A DNA stretch of 64,000 nt from Plutella xylostella (Eukaryota > Arthropoda > Insecta > Lepidoptera > Plutellidae), in contig NC_063991.1 in assembly GCF_932276165.1 (NCBI RefSeq), positions 425,001 through 489,000 on the forward strand, in the 5' to 3' direction. The position numbers and the translations under genes are program-made. Numbering within the stretch: the stretch's first letter is position 1; each line of letters begins with the position of its first letter. Below are positions 9,711 through 24,700 of the stretch, in pieces. The notes beneath the pieces are model-generated. The model had not been told where the DNA came from. It worked only from the letters and a program-made list of their open reading frames with translations, and did not search any database.

Positions 9711-12700
9711 CTATCTTTTCCTAGTAGTCTTCTTCTCAGCCGTCGTCCCAGCGTGTCTCCGTTTGTTGTGTGTGTACAGCGCCGCGCGGTGCGCGAATGT
9801 ATCTCCGCAGATAGCGCACTCGTGCGGCCGCCGGCCCGAGTGCGAGTTCATGTGATCTCGGAGGCTGGTTAACCTCTGCAAATGTAACAATAAAGAGTGT
9901 TGCAAAAAGGGTAAACTAAGCCGAAACCAGCATGTGCAGCATTTTATATCTAAGCCCGAAACTGAAAATTCATTTTCCATACAAACTTAGTTGGGCACGT
10001 GAGTTTTTAGTATGGAAAATGAATTATTTTTTTCACGAATTTTGAAATTCTGATTTCAGTTTCAGGCTTAGATATAACATGCTGCACATGCTGGTTTCTT
10101 TATACCCTTTTTACAACACCCTGTATAAGTATTTATTTTTTTACTTTTTTAATATCTTACTGGGGCACCTACTTTAAAATAGGACGATGTTCTTAATTTA
10201 TCTGTATGTTTTTTTATATCTAGAAAAATCAATGAAGGAAGGGTTTTAGGCCTTAGTCCACCACGCTGGCCTAGTGCGGGTTGGTGGACCCCAACACAAG
10301 CAAGCTAGTTCTAACAGAGTTGTCGGGTAAGTGGGCAACCCGACTGTCAGATGTTTTCAAGCTGCCTGAAGGCCTCTGACTAGGCTTAGGGCTGATTTTT
10401 CAACGGTCAGATAAATGTTATCTGAGGAATAAAATTGTTGCTGTCACTGTCTAATACAAACAATCAGATGCGACAGCATCAGAATTATTCCTCAGATAAC
10501 TTGTATCTGACTATTGAAAAATCAGCCCTTAAGGACATATTTAGAGGTTTTTACCTTGAATTTACTCCCGCACTCATGGCACACGTGCCTGCCGGGCGCG
10601 CGGCGGTGGCGCGACAGCACGTGGCGGAGCATGTAGCTCTTTGTTATGAATCTCTGTAACGTTATAATGTTTCAGTTAAAAAAAAAATTGACCGCTACGG
10701 AAAAAAAGGTGTTATACGTATAATGTGTCTGTGTGTGTGTGTGTGTGTGTCTGTCTGTGGTAGCGTAGCTAGCAAACGGCTAAACCGATATTTTAAGGTA
10801 ACAGGCAATGTTACCACGAGTGTTCTTAGCTATGTTTCATGAAAATCGGTTCAGCCGTTCAAAAGTTATGTTACTTTTAGGTATTTACCTGTTGGCAGGT
10901 TTCACACTCGTACAACGGTCGCTTCACGTGCATAGACTCTATGTGCAGTCGTATTTCTGACTTTGTTACAGTCCTCCTGCCGCAGTCAGCACACTCGTAT
11001 CTGGTGTAGGAGCACGTGGTATTATTGTACTTAAACTCCTTAATTGAAAACACAATTGAAAGAATTCATAGGTCTTCTTCGATCGTGTGAATGCACTAAG
11101 CTAACTTCCTCCAGTGTTTTGCTACTCTTACTGCGTATTGCGAGATAGGTGAATTCATAGGTACAGGCCAGGATTTGAACCCGCGGCCTCTCGATTGAAA
11201 GGACGAGGCCTTAAATCCATTACGCCACCACTGCTCCCTATTTGAAAATAATTTAATTAAAAAACAATACATACTTGGCGTCCACGTGCTTTGACGAGTA
11301 TGAAAGGTGGTGCCGGTACGCGTGGCGGTCCCTGAACGTGTGATCACACGTTTCACAGTACACCGTCTCGTTGCCCTGCAAGAATAATTAGATTAACATT
11401 GAAAAGAGCGATGGTAGCTCAGTCGGGTAAGCGCCCGCTTCTCACGCCAGAGATGCGGGTTCTAATCCCGGCGCTAACATGTATCAATGAGTTCTTTGAA
11501 TTTATGTACAATGTATACCATCGCTCTTATAGTGAAGGAAAACATCGTGAGGAAACCTGCATATCTAGATCTAGCACATCTAGATATTATGTGAACCCAC
11601 CAACCCGCAGTGGACCAGCGTGGTGGGAAATGGTCCAAGCTTAGGAAGGCAGTTTAGAGCCAGGTGCAGGTACTTACACCCCACAGAGAATATAATATAA
11701 CTTACAGAGTCGCTGTGCATTCGCTTCATATGAAACTTTAAATTGCTTTTGCTGTGAAATCTTTTCTGACAAACATCGCACTCGGCCGAGGGGAGGTCAC
11801 CTTTGTGAATTCTGCAATAAGTTGACACATTATGCATACAATAATATAGTGTGACAAACTTATTTGTTCCGGTGAGAGTTAACTAAATTGATCCATATCT
11901 CATTATTTACTAATGAATTATATATTGATATAATAGGTTAAATGGTTTTATTAAAACCACAAGAGCGAATTACTACTACTGGCAAACTTAAAATCTTATA
12001 GAATGAAGAAATATTACACATTTACGTGAGCTGTCACCGGAACAGATAAGTTTGTGGCACTGTAAAGTAATACACTAATGAGACATGAAAAAGTCCCGCT
12101 AGCGAAATGTCGACACCAACTGACCCTAATTTTTAAAAACATAATATTTATAATTAATCTAAATATTATTTTTATTTGTTGGTAATATTCTAATATAATA
12201 TGGAGCGCAGTATTTTGGGAGTAAAGCGAACAGATCGCATTCGCAACACCGACCCGCGCTCCAAAACTCAAATAGCTGACGTGGGTGCCAAGACTGCTAA
12301 ACTGAAGTGGGACTGGGCGGGGCATGTCTGCCGTATGCAGCCGGAGAGGTGGGCAAAAAATGCCACCAAATGGATACCCAACAACGGCCGCCGGCGCAGA
12401 GGCAGACCAAGAAGGAGATGGCGGGACGACTTGGACAATTTTAACACGGAATGGTGTGAGCAGGCCCAAGAAAGGGATAAATGGAATGTTCAGGGAGAGA
12501 CCTTTGCCCAACAGTGGGACACTAGAGGTTAAGAAAAAAAAACTGATTCGCTGTTGTACTTCAAAATTGCAAACGGCGTCATTAAGCTAGTCCTTTCCGT
12601 TTTGGAATAATTTGGTGTATGTCACTGGAACTTATTCATTGCTCGTGAGTGTAAGCAAAGTTCGTTTACAACTGTATATTTTATTTTATTTTGTTACATT

Positions 12701-15700
12701 TGGTTTTTTCAGAAGCACGTCATATAGAATACACCCTGTATAATCAATTTCGGAAATGTACAAGAAGGGAGAGCACCCTGTATAAGAATAAGGCTGCTCA
12801 CTTCATGTGTTTGCTGTAGCTGGCGTTGTTCGCTAACATTTTCTTGCATATTTCACACTCGAGTCTGCTCCTGCGATCGTTCGCCCTGTGCTCTTTCAAC
12901 CGGAGGTAGCCGCTGCAAAATAATAATAAGAATATGCACAACATAGACGGTACAAATGGCGGCCTTATTACTATGAGTAATTTCTTCCAGACTACCTAGG
13001 AGAGAAATTATACAAAAGAAAAGGGGAAAGTGCAAAAAAATACAAACATAACTTAATACAAAATAGTATTTTATTATCTCTATTGCAAAAATATAGAATT
13101 CAAAGGGGGGCTTAGTGCTAAAAGCATTTTCTGCCAGCCAACCTACAGGTGGTACAGGAAAACTAGTAAAATAAAAATAAATAAATAAAAAGTTGCAAAA
13201 ATAATACAATATAACTGTATTGATAGAATACACAACAATGGGAGGTTTTCAACCATAGACAAACAACCATAGATTATAGAAGACTTCATACTCGGCACTG
13301 TATTTTTTTTAGATGCCGGCTAAAAAAAATGCAGTGCTGTTGAGTATGAAGTCATCTATAAAAAGTACCTCTCTTACCTTATTATTATTAAAACACTTTA
13401 TTGCATACAAAAACAGTATTTTACAAAATAGGTAGGTATAGATGATTACATAAAGAAAAAAATTAGTTTAAAACAAATAATAAAAAGTATACAAACTTAT
13501 CTGTTCCGGTGAGAGTTCACGTAAATGTCGAATTTTTCTTAATTCAATAAGATTTTACGTTTGCCAGTAGTGGTAATTCGCTCTTGCGGTTTTAATATAC
13601 CTATCTAATCTATATCAATACATAATTCATTAGTAAGTAATGATATTATATGGATCAATTTAGTTCGCCGTCTATTCTATTCTATTCTCTATGGGGGTGT
13701 AAGTACCTGCACCTGGCTCTCTCGAGTGGAACCTTTGTGCATATCCCCAGGGTCTAAACTGCCTTCCTAAGCTTGGACCATTTCCCACCACGCTGGTCCA
13801 CTGCGGGTTGGTGGGTTCACATATCTAGATGTGCTAAATCTAGATATGCAGGTTTCATCACGATGTTTTCCTTCACCGTAAGAGCGATGGTATACATTGT
13901 ACTTAAATTCAGAAAAGAACTCATTGGTACATGTCAGTGCCGGGATTCGAACCCGCATCTCTGGCGTGAGAAGTGGGCGCTTACCCGACTGAGCTACCAC
14001 CGCTCTACACACATAATTCATTAGTAAGTAATGATATTATATGGATCAATTTAGTTCGCCGTCACCGGAACAGATAAGTTTCTCGCACTGTAGTTGATTT
14101 TGAAGCGAAAACGAACTTAGCATCTCTGAATCAAACGTCATTTGAATCATTCATGCTATACTTTACAAATTATAATAGCTTCAAAATATGTACTCACTTG
14201 AATTTAGTATTGCAGCTTTTACACCGTTGTTCTGTGTGCATATTCAGCACATGTGTTTTGATCTCTTTAAGTGTGTGATGCCGGAAATCGCAATCGCAGC
14301 ATTCGTAACATCTGTCGACATAAATATTGAGCATTATAGTAGACTAGCTGTTCCCGCAAACTTTGCTTCATCTTAAAAAGTTTTCCCGTGGGAATTCCGC
14401 GATAAAAAGTAGTCTTTATGTTAATCCAGAGTATCAGCTAACTCCATATAAATTTTTATTAAAATCGGTTCAGCCGTTTTGTTGTGAAGAAGTAACAAAC
14501 ATAGACACACACATAAACTTTCCTCTTTATAATATTAGTGGGATTCATTACAGTCGTCGAAATATAATAGGCCCGTTTGGTCAGCTACACAAATTTGCTA
14601 TTTACTCTTGATTTTATATAATCTGGCTTATTATTTAACGGCCGAAAGAAAAAAGAACTTTTAAAACACCAAAAGTTACTTATTGTTTAGATTTTTGATG
14701 ATTTAGGTTTGACACCAGCTGTCATCCCATACATTTTTAAACGGGCCCCTTATATTTTGACGACTGTAGATCAAACTCACGTGTAATGTTTCTCGTGATG
14801 ACTGACAAGTGAAGTCTGGTATGAAAATCTTTCTTCGCAGATATTACACTGATGCGGGCCTTTGTCCTGAAACGAATGATAAAAGAATCGTAGTGTTGTA
14901 CCGGATAAGGTGTCGGTTTGCTTGTAGATTCTAGGAACCGGACCTACAGTCCAACTATAAAGTCGACAATAAAGAGTGCGATTTTTCTAAGACTTTTTAT
15001 AATTATCAGTTATTTACTTACATTCACATACATTTTAAAAATAAAATACCGTTTGGGTATGGCTTTTTAACGGATTTGTCCTTAAATAAATATAATACAT
15101 CGATAAAATACGGTCTCTAATAAGGAAAAAGGTCATGATGCTCGCTCTGGGTCGTTCCTGGTTCAGCGCATTTCGTTGGCGATACAGCGCGGTAATGCGG
15201 CTGGCTTGTTGGGCACTTTCGAGCCAGGAACGATACGAGGCGGCATCTTTGACTAGTTAGACTAAGTTTGAGGCGAATACTTTGAATTTTTAATTTTATC
15301 TTTTAGTTCAGTTTTCATAATTTTATTTACAATTAGGTTAGGCTTCATTAGTTAAATGTTAATTTATATTATAACCTTGAATAAATATTTTAGTCTCTAA
15401 TAAGTAGTTAGAGTCCACTTCCGTTTTCAGGACTTTATAGTTTTACTGTACGGTCTATGTTTGTATTATTTTTTTGAGTAAATGCCTTTGTGTACTTCTT
15501 ACTTTTTCTGTCTTCATGTTTTTGTCTGTATATGTTTTGTGTATACAATAAAGATAAAGTGTCTATAGATAAATAAAAAATAAATAAAGAAATGCCTTGC
15601 AGTTTCGAGGTGCATAATTTTGTAGTTTTTTTTTAAAATATTTTTATTTAAAAAAAAAAAGTCTCATGCAGCCAACCAACCTCCTTGTGCAAAGCATTAT

Positions 15701-18700
15701 GCTTCTCCAAAAGGCTCTCCTTGTAAAATGTAAGTATGCACGTTTCACACTTGTATGTGCTGCCTCTGTATGTCTCCTCGTTCCTCTTCTCTTCCCTGAA
15801 CTGGAGTAGTTCTGTTTCAGTTAATGTTGTTTCTCTGTACTTTTTCTTATCTTTAGCCGGGTTTGACGGTTGCACCACTTGACATAGGAATGACACAGGC
15901 ATCTGGAAATGTAAGGTTTCAACAGTTTTAACCCTTAGTAATAATAGACCTGTTTTGCATTACAACAAAACAGATATTATGTGTATGAAGAAACACACAG
16001 CGTTGAGTGAAGAAGCAATTATTTGATTTCTTAGTATAAATAGGAAAAAATGGGTTTTTACATACCAATCTGCTGTATTTTCCTCTCTTTCACTTTAGCC
16101 AGTGGACAGTGCAGTCTAGAATCTGGATTCTACTCTGTGACGCGCTGTCAAATTTCTGACATAGTAGTCTTCAAAACTCACCTGCAAGCCGTTGCTGCAA
16201 CGCTGTGTGTTTCTTCATACACATAATATCTGTTTTGTTGTAATGCAAAACAGGTCTATTATGTGTTCTTTCGAAACACACAGCGTTGAGTGAAGACTTG
16301 TTTGTTATCTGCTGGTGAAAGAGATTAGAAAATCTAAACGCTATGTGATCTCCTTTTTAGGTAAAATATACCTAAAATATAATAAAGATTCCTGTTAGAC
16401 AACATCATAGTTGTAAAGGAAACATACTTAAAATGCACCTTCATCATAAAGGTACTTGCACCTAAAAGAAAGAAAATTAATTAAAAACAAAATTTATAAG
16501 TACATAGGTACTCTAGTTAATGATCAATAGGTGTGTATCCACTACATACCTAGTGTGATACACAACATGTCACATACTTACCTACACTTATGATCTGTAA
16601 GTATGTTGCTAATGGGATCATAAATCATACCATTATTAATTTAAGTAAGTAAGTATAACATAAATAAGCCAATTTCTTATCAAATTAAAGTTAGAACTAG
16701 TAAAGGACCAATCCAGGTGTGAGGAATACCTAATAGCATAGAAACAGACAATAGAAAATATAAAATTTTACATCATTGTCTTTATATAAGTACCTATCAA
16801 TTTGTATTACATAGGCCCTCTAGGTAATACATAACCATAGGTAATTTGTACCTATTAGGTAGTCATACATATTATTAGGTAGTATTCCTTTTTAGTTGAA
16901 GTAAAATTGAACTTTATAAAGCACAGAAATATGGATTATATTAGACTTATGTCACTGCACCACCCTTGCTTGGTAGTTGAATAGCCTACTGAAATAGGAT
17001 TACATGACAGCTGTCTATGTGTACACTATCATAATTTTCCTTTTGAGATATACATGGGTGATGACTAGTCTCTAGGTACACGGAAAAATTTATAGATTAC
17101 CAATTTCAATCAAACATGACTAATTTTACCAAGATTTTACAGGACCAACAGTTATTAAAAAGTCAAGCCTGCATGTAGGTAGCAACCTACTTAAGTAAAG
17201 GGCCAGTTAGAATAGAAACAGATTTTGTACAGCTATTAGGCTTACACCCTTCTCTCAGGTTGAAATATATAAAGTTTCAGAACCGCACATCATCTCTATC
17301 TATACTTGATAAACAATTTACTACTGCAATATAATCCACCATAAATGCAAGTAAACACTTTATAGGGACTATTCAATAGCCCAACTAATATGGATAATTG
17401 GATAGGTATTGTCACAGCCATCAGTCATAGGCTCCACATGATGTAGGTATATGGTATACATTATAAAAATCAATATAATATAGGCACCTTACCAGATAGA
17501 TCCTTAGAAAGGCTCATAAAGGCCAAATGTTAACACAACTTGGTGAACAAAAGTCCAGGACAATAATAGGCACTTAGACTTGTAGCTATCTCATGTTTGT
17601 ACTCTCCAGAGACTACAAACTTGTGCAATGTGGGTAATAGAAAGCTACCTGGGCAAAATCATTTGACAACCACCTGCCATGTGGGTACACTAGATGAGGA
17701 GTACTCAAATCCGGGCTCAAACAATATCAGCCAACATAGTGGTAATATATGTGCTGAGGCATACACCTTGTATAGGTGATATTAATGCCAATGTCTACTG
17801 AATAAACATTCATTCTGAAGTCAACTTTACTGTTGTAATCACTGAGCTCTTCTTTATGGCAAGCCTGTGTTAGCTATTAAGACCAAATTAAATTCAGAAA
17901 AAATATGTAATGTATGCAATATTAAGTATAGGCACAATACAAGAGCTCACCTTTAAGATAGAAGATATGAGATCTGAGGTTATGTCTTTCAAGAAAAGAT
18001 CCCTGAAAAAGTAAGCAAGTTACAACACAATATATTAGATTGAAAATGTGTAACTCTAGCTGCCAAGGCGCAGACGCTTCAACATCAACCCATCACGTCC
18101 CTACTGCTGGGGAACGGGTCTCCTTCCAATGAAGGAAGGGCTTGGGCCTAGAAAGCTGCTTCATCAGCTTTCATTATGTTTGGCCACTGCATATCACTAA
18201 TCAAATGTCCCAATAGCACATGGCCTCCGCGGCAACAATCTTGTCATTATGGGTTTAGCCAGAAACCGTTAAGTGGAGTTATTTGTAAAAATAAATAGGG
18301 ATGTGATGGTGGTCCCATGCTATCTCTACTGGAAAGGGAGGATCTCCCAACCTGTTTGGGCTGTGCTTTGTTCTGGCGGGCAGCTGCTTTGGTAAACAGG
18401 AGAAAAAATTGGCAATTCACCTTTTTATGAGTGGATTATGCCTATTATCAGTTTTAAACTGTAAGACTTATGGATGCAATAAATGATTGAGTATTAAGTA
18501 TTGAAACTCCCATAAATTCTTGCTTAAAAACCCCAAATAGCTACAAAGTCAAGGGTATGACATGAACAACTTTGAAAAAGTTATAATCATGAAAATATAT
18601 TACAGATAGCAAGTAAATAGTTAATTATCTTTATGTAATAATAAAATAAGTACAGTTAAGTTCACCAGAGCCCATGGCTTTTCGACTGGTTAAAAGCTAT

Positions 18701-21700
18701 ACAAATGGTTGTTAAACATCATAATATTTGCATATATAATTGCAAAAACTTGGTGGCAATGCATTTTAGTTTACCAGAGCCCATGGCTTTTCGACTGGTT
18801 AAATGCTATATAAAGCGGTTGTGAACCATCATAAACTTCGCATATATAGGTATCCCATGAACAATGTGTGCGAATAATTGCAGATACCATATAAGATTTT
18901 ACCTCTCCGCGAGGAAGGTTCCAGCAATTATGCAAATATAATATAATACATTTTACTTCACCAGTGCCATAAACAGCATTTCGACTGGTCAATGTATTAC
19001 AATGAACTTATAAGTTCAAACCTTCATAAACTTTGCATAAAATCCCCAATAATTAGGTACTTGAAGATGGGTCCGACACCACCAATGTGTGTGTCATCAA
19101 TAATATTGCAGTTAGTAACTGCTACATTTAACTTTCCGAAAGTTTAATGAAATTATGCAAAGTTAAAATACATTATGAGATGATCCATGAGTTCATCATA
19201 GCCAGTGCCTATCAGCATTTAGACTGGCAATGTATTTTGTTGCTCTGTCCATTACACCCGCATGTAAAAGGACATAATATGTATACCTAGGTAATAGGTA
19301 AATAGGAATAAAAAGGCCACGAGCCAGTTTAAATCCTGTGGGTGAGCAAAAAACAACATATTTATATGTACACATACATGTTGTAAGAAGTTATTATGGT
19401 TAATAACTAAGTCAATATGGTAAATAGGGGCCCCGAGCCAGTTTTAAATGCTATGTGAGCATAAAACAACATGTATACATATAAGTTGTAAGAAGGTATT
19501 ATGGTAAAAAACCTATAAGACAACAAAAGTTGTAAATATAGGGATAAATATTAGCCAAGAGATTTTATAAATTATAATCTCAACAACCCATCCGCTAGGT
19601 CAAACTATGCTACTGGCTTAAGCCATTGGTTGCAAGTCAATATTGTCAACCACAGCACTGCATGTCATAATTAATTTATTTTAAGATGACAGTCTCAATC
19701 GTGAAACTGCTAATATAAGTGTAAAGTTCTCTGTATAATATACACATGACTGCAAATCCCCGAAGGGGTAGTCAGAGGTGACCCACATAAGGGCATAAAT
19801 AGTGACTTATTTTCATTGAGTCACCCTTCATAAACACTTGGTAAATAAATAATGTAATCAACAAATTACAAATATTTTGCGACAACACATCTATGCATGC
19901 AGCAATCAAAAGGTTGGTATATTATGTAGATAGGTAGGTACATGTTAACTAATTAATACCAGATGTGAAAATATTTTCAAACTTGTGAAACCAAGAATCA
20001 ATACCATGTTTAGAGTTGAAACATTTAAATTCAAAGTAAGCAGTGTAAAGGTTATAAACCCAACAACCAAAGGTCTAACAAGCATCTGTAGCCCATCTGA
20101 GAGGCTTCCTAATGCTAGATAACATGGCATTAAATGAATAGGAACAAAATTAAATGTTCTCATATAAGTAAGCATTCTCTTATGAGAATTTTTAGCTTTA
20201 CCAAATGGAGTTAAACTATGTAAATACAGTATGTAACAACGTAAATACTATTTGAATAAAGAAACACCATTGAACAGAGCTGGTTTCTGGTTTAAAGGTA
20301 TAAGCACAAAGATAAAATATCATTTGTAAATTGCAATGTTTTTGTACCAAAAATGATTCATGCGTGAAATAGTTTTCTGACTTACTCAGTTCAGACTTCG
20401 AAGGTAGGTATGAATCCAATTGCTGGAGAGCATATTTCACACTATCACCGAGATTTATCATAATATCTTCATGTAATCTTGTGATCTTCTCGGTTTTCTG
20501 AAAAAAATATTAATACCGGCCCGCGGGCGGAGCGTCGGTAGCGGCGCGAAATTATTTTTTTGTACATTGACGAAAAGTACGATGTCTCATACAGAGTTTT
20601 TTATACATTAAGTGAATTAACACTTTTATTGATTGTTTTATTCCACAAACACGAATATTATCATGGATTATTAGTAAAAAATCCATTTTCAAAAATATAT
20701 AAACGCGTTTGATTCAAGAAATCAAAAAGCTATGTCAGAAATTTGACAGCGCGTCACAGAGTAGAATCCAGATTCTAGACTGCACTGTCCACTGGCTAAA
20801 GTGAAAGAGAGGAAAATACAGCAGATTGGTATGTAAAAACCCATTTTTTCCTATTTATACTAAGAAATCAAATAATTGCTTCTTCACTCAACGCTGTGTG
20901 TTTCGAAAGAACACATAATAATAAATATGTGGGGACACCTCACACACGGCCATCCGACCACAAGGCAGAACCTGTGTTATGGCTGTCGGACAGCTAATAT
21001 AAATATCTACACAAGCACATAGATAGATACATACTAAATATAAATATCAACACCCAAGACCAGAGTACAAATATCTGTCTTTAAACAAATGTCTGTCCCA
21101 GCCGGGAATCGAACCCGGGACCTTCGGCATAGCAGTCAGGGCCACTAACCACTACGCCATTCGACCGCCAAATAGTTCATTGCTAATGTGGTTAGGGAGA
21201 GCGTGCATGAACTACATAATGGCATATTTTCCCCATTTCCCCACATGAATGGCTAAATGGGAAAAATATACCAGAAAAAATAGGCTACAATCCACTAAAA
21301 AGTCCTTTCATTTCCTACAACACTAGGGCAACTTGCACAAGAATGTAAAATCTAGATTCAGGACGTACACTTGTCCAAAATTAATAATGCACATGCAGAT
21401 CTTCATACCCGAATCATTCCCCCCCCCGCCGAGCGGTCAACTGAGTAGACGTGTTTTGTTTTGCTCCCAATATTTAATTTTGAAAAGTGGTTTAACTTCC
21501 GTGATTACACTACTGAACTGAACTAATACATTCAATAATCAAAGTTCTATCTGAACAAGTGCTTAGAAACTATTACTGTGCGTGATTTAAGTGTAAATAA
21601 ATCAAAAATAATATTGCTAAGGTGATTACATTTTTTCTCACTACCGCACGGTTACAACCGGCTCCTAAGTGCCTGAAGAGAGGTGAATAGCAAAGTAGCA

Positions 21701-24700
21701 CATCTTCAAACGCTGCCTGCTCCTTGATTATTGCTACTCAGCTAGAATAATATGTCCACCCTTCGTTCACCGCCCACCCTTTCCACTGCCACAGGCGATA
21801 ACTCACTTCACCACTGTGAATCTGCGCCTGATTTGCCATCTCTTACTAAGATGGCGGAGCGTAAAAAAAGAAAGTTTGAGGGAGAGGAAGCGAACGACAT
21901 AGCAATTATGATGAAAGACATGTTTAGTAAACTCTCTAAAGAGCAGAATCAACGTTTCCATGACTTGCAATCTTGTATAAACAACTTGAGTGAAGAAAAT
22001 TCCGAATTAGTCAAAAGTATCGAACTCATGAATCATAAATATGACGAATTTTTGTCGCGGATTACTCGTCTCGAATCGGAAAGAAAAACTGATAAAGTCA
22101 TCATATCTCAACTGGAAGACAGAATCGAGACTATGGAGCGTAAAGCACGAGCCTCGGGCATAGAGATCAGAAACATTCCGAAAACATCTGGAGAAACCAA
22201 AAATGAGCTCTGCGCTATAGTAAAGAGTCTAGGGAAAACCCTGAATGTCGACATCCATGATCATGATATAAGGGATATTTATAGGATTAAATCCAAAGAC
22301 TCTACTAACCCAATTATCACTGAGTTCTCATCTGTCCTGAAAAAGGAGAAAATCCTCAAAGCGTCCAAGGACTTCAATAAAAACAAGAGTAAAGGAGATA
22401 AATTGAATACTAGCCATTTTCAAATAAAAACTCCGGTGAAACCAGTCTTCTTGTCTGAAACTCTTACCTACAAAGCGCAGAGATTGTTCTATCTGGCGAG
22501 AGATCTACAGAGAAACTACAACTTTGCCTTCTGCTGGACATCTCACGGCGTTGTGTACCTGAGACGAGACGAAAACAGCCCGCAAATTCGGGTCACTAAC
22601 GAAACCGATCTTGAAGGCCTGCGTAAAGAATGACTAACAGTATTAATTAATATTATATTGCTATTTTATTTAACTGTATTGTATCTATATACTCCGTCTA
22701 TCATCGTATTATATTATATTGTATACAACCCATATAAAGTAAATTACTCTCACTACTCCCATTTATACGCTTCACTCACATATACAAATATCATACACTG
22801 CATTATCAATTCTGTAGCAATTGTACCTGTCGTAACTTTATCACTGCTTGAACTTAACAGCCACCATAATGTTAGAAGCAATCCAACTTCTTATAAATAT
22901 AACTTACTGGCCGCGTTTACTCATCAATTACAAAAATGAATCCCTCACACATGATTTATATTATTGATGGAGTTGATAGTATTTCGATTTCAAGGGCGCT
23001 GACTTGTGATGTCGACTCCTGTAACGAAAATGTTCCGCCTTCCTTGGATTGTCTTTCCTTACTCACGCAAAATATACGAAGTATAAACGCTAATATGTCA
23101 GGACTTGAGGTACTCTTGGCTAGGCTGAAATTTGACGCTGATGTGATAGTTCTTACTGAGTGCTGGCTACCCTGTGCTCCAGTAATCCCGCCACTGTTAG
23201 GCTATAACTCATCTGCAACCAATTCTCATCAATTCCAGAATGACGGTGTAGTGGTGTTCGTCAGGAAAAATGTAGCGTATACTGTAGAGGAACCACTTTT
23301 TCATGACGGTAACTGCCTTGTAATAAATATTGGCACTGAAACGACAATCGTCTGTATTTATCGCTCCCCGTCATATAAAAACACTGATCGCTTTCTTGCG
23401 TCACTTGATGACTTACTAAATAAGCTATCGTATGCAAAAAATATTATCGTTACTGGGGATATCAATATTCCGATCAATCCCGGGAAGATCGATACCTCCT
23501 CAGAGAATTATCTTACCCTCACATCGTTTCATGGACTACTTCCAGCACATACTTTTATTACGCGTGACCTCAGTGGCACCTGTCTAGACCATGTTCTGGT
23601 TAAAACTAAAAAGCCCTCTACTACTATTGTACCACAATCTACCTTGACTGACCACAAATGCGTACTTTTTTGCCTAAATCATAAAATAAGTAACACCGAG
23701 ACCTTTTATCAAACTAAAGTAAATAATGAGAGCTTAGAAAAAGATATTTTGAATATTGACACTAAACCGATCTATCAACAAACTGATCCAAATCAGTCAA
23801 TAACTTATTTAATAAAAGCTATTACCACAGCCATTAATAAAAATACAGAAACTAAAATTATACCTAGACGTAAAAAAATTATGAAACCGTGGATCACACA
23901 GGGATTATTACGTTGTATGCGCCACAGAGATAAATTACACAAAAAATCTAATCGAAACCCTAATGATGAAACATTGAAAATAACGTATAAGCGATACAGG
24001 AACTTTTGCAATGGACTACTTAAAAAATTAAAAAGACAATATGACAGAGACAATATTTCAAATGCAGGAAACGATTCTAAAAGACTTTGGAAGGCTATAA
24101 AGGATATTACTAACACCTCAAAAACTAAAAACTATCCCAAGGAGCTACTTTCAGCTGAAATTACTCCTCAGGTTGCTGTTAATAAGGTAAATGAATACTA
24201 CGTTAAAGTAGGTGAATCTCTTGCGGAACGGATCCCCCAAACAAATGATGGAGAAAACGAAACTATAAATGACAAAAGTTCCAATAATAACTCTTTTTTT
24301 CTAGGGGACACAGATGAAAGGGAAGTAGAGCAAATAATAATGGGATTAAGGACTACCTGTGCTATGGGAGTTGACCAAATATCCAATAAAATTCTAAAAG
24401 ACTTCAAAGATTTTCTTGTACCTCCGATCACTTTCATTTTTAATCAATGCTTACAGTTAGGAATTTTCCCAAGAGATCTCAAAGTATCCAAAGTACTTCC
24501 TATTCACAAGGGCGGGGACAGAGATCGTGTCAACAATTACAGACCAATTTCAATATTACCGTCCCTATCAAAAATACTAGAAAAAATAATTAATAAAAGA
24601 TTAGTCAACTACCTTGAGAAAAACAATGTACTATCAAAAAATCAGTTCGGCTTCCGACAAAATAAATCCACTGATGATGCTGTTTTGTCCCTTACGGAAT

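Noticed and set aside
16150..16210. Possible exon ending at GTGAGT within the left inverted repeat (minus strand)
   Set aside because: The segment is part of the repeated AACACACAGCGTTG block, which occurs several times, so the splice-like end is likely fortuitous.
17597..17779. 60-codon plus-strand frame in gene B intron 3
   Set aside because: No motif, no splice partner and no start context; about as long as expected by chance.
22658..22939. 93-codon frame between LINE ORF1 and ORF2
   Set aside because: Low-complexity hydrophobic translation of AT-rich sequence, no motif; better seen as the inter-ORF spacer.
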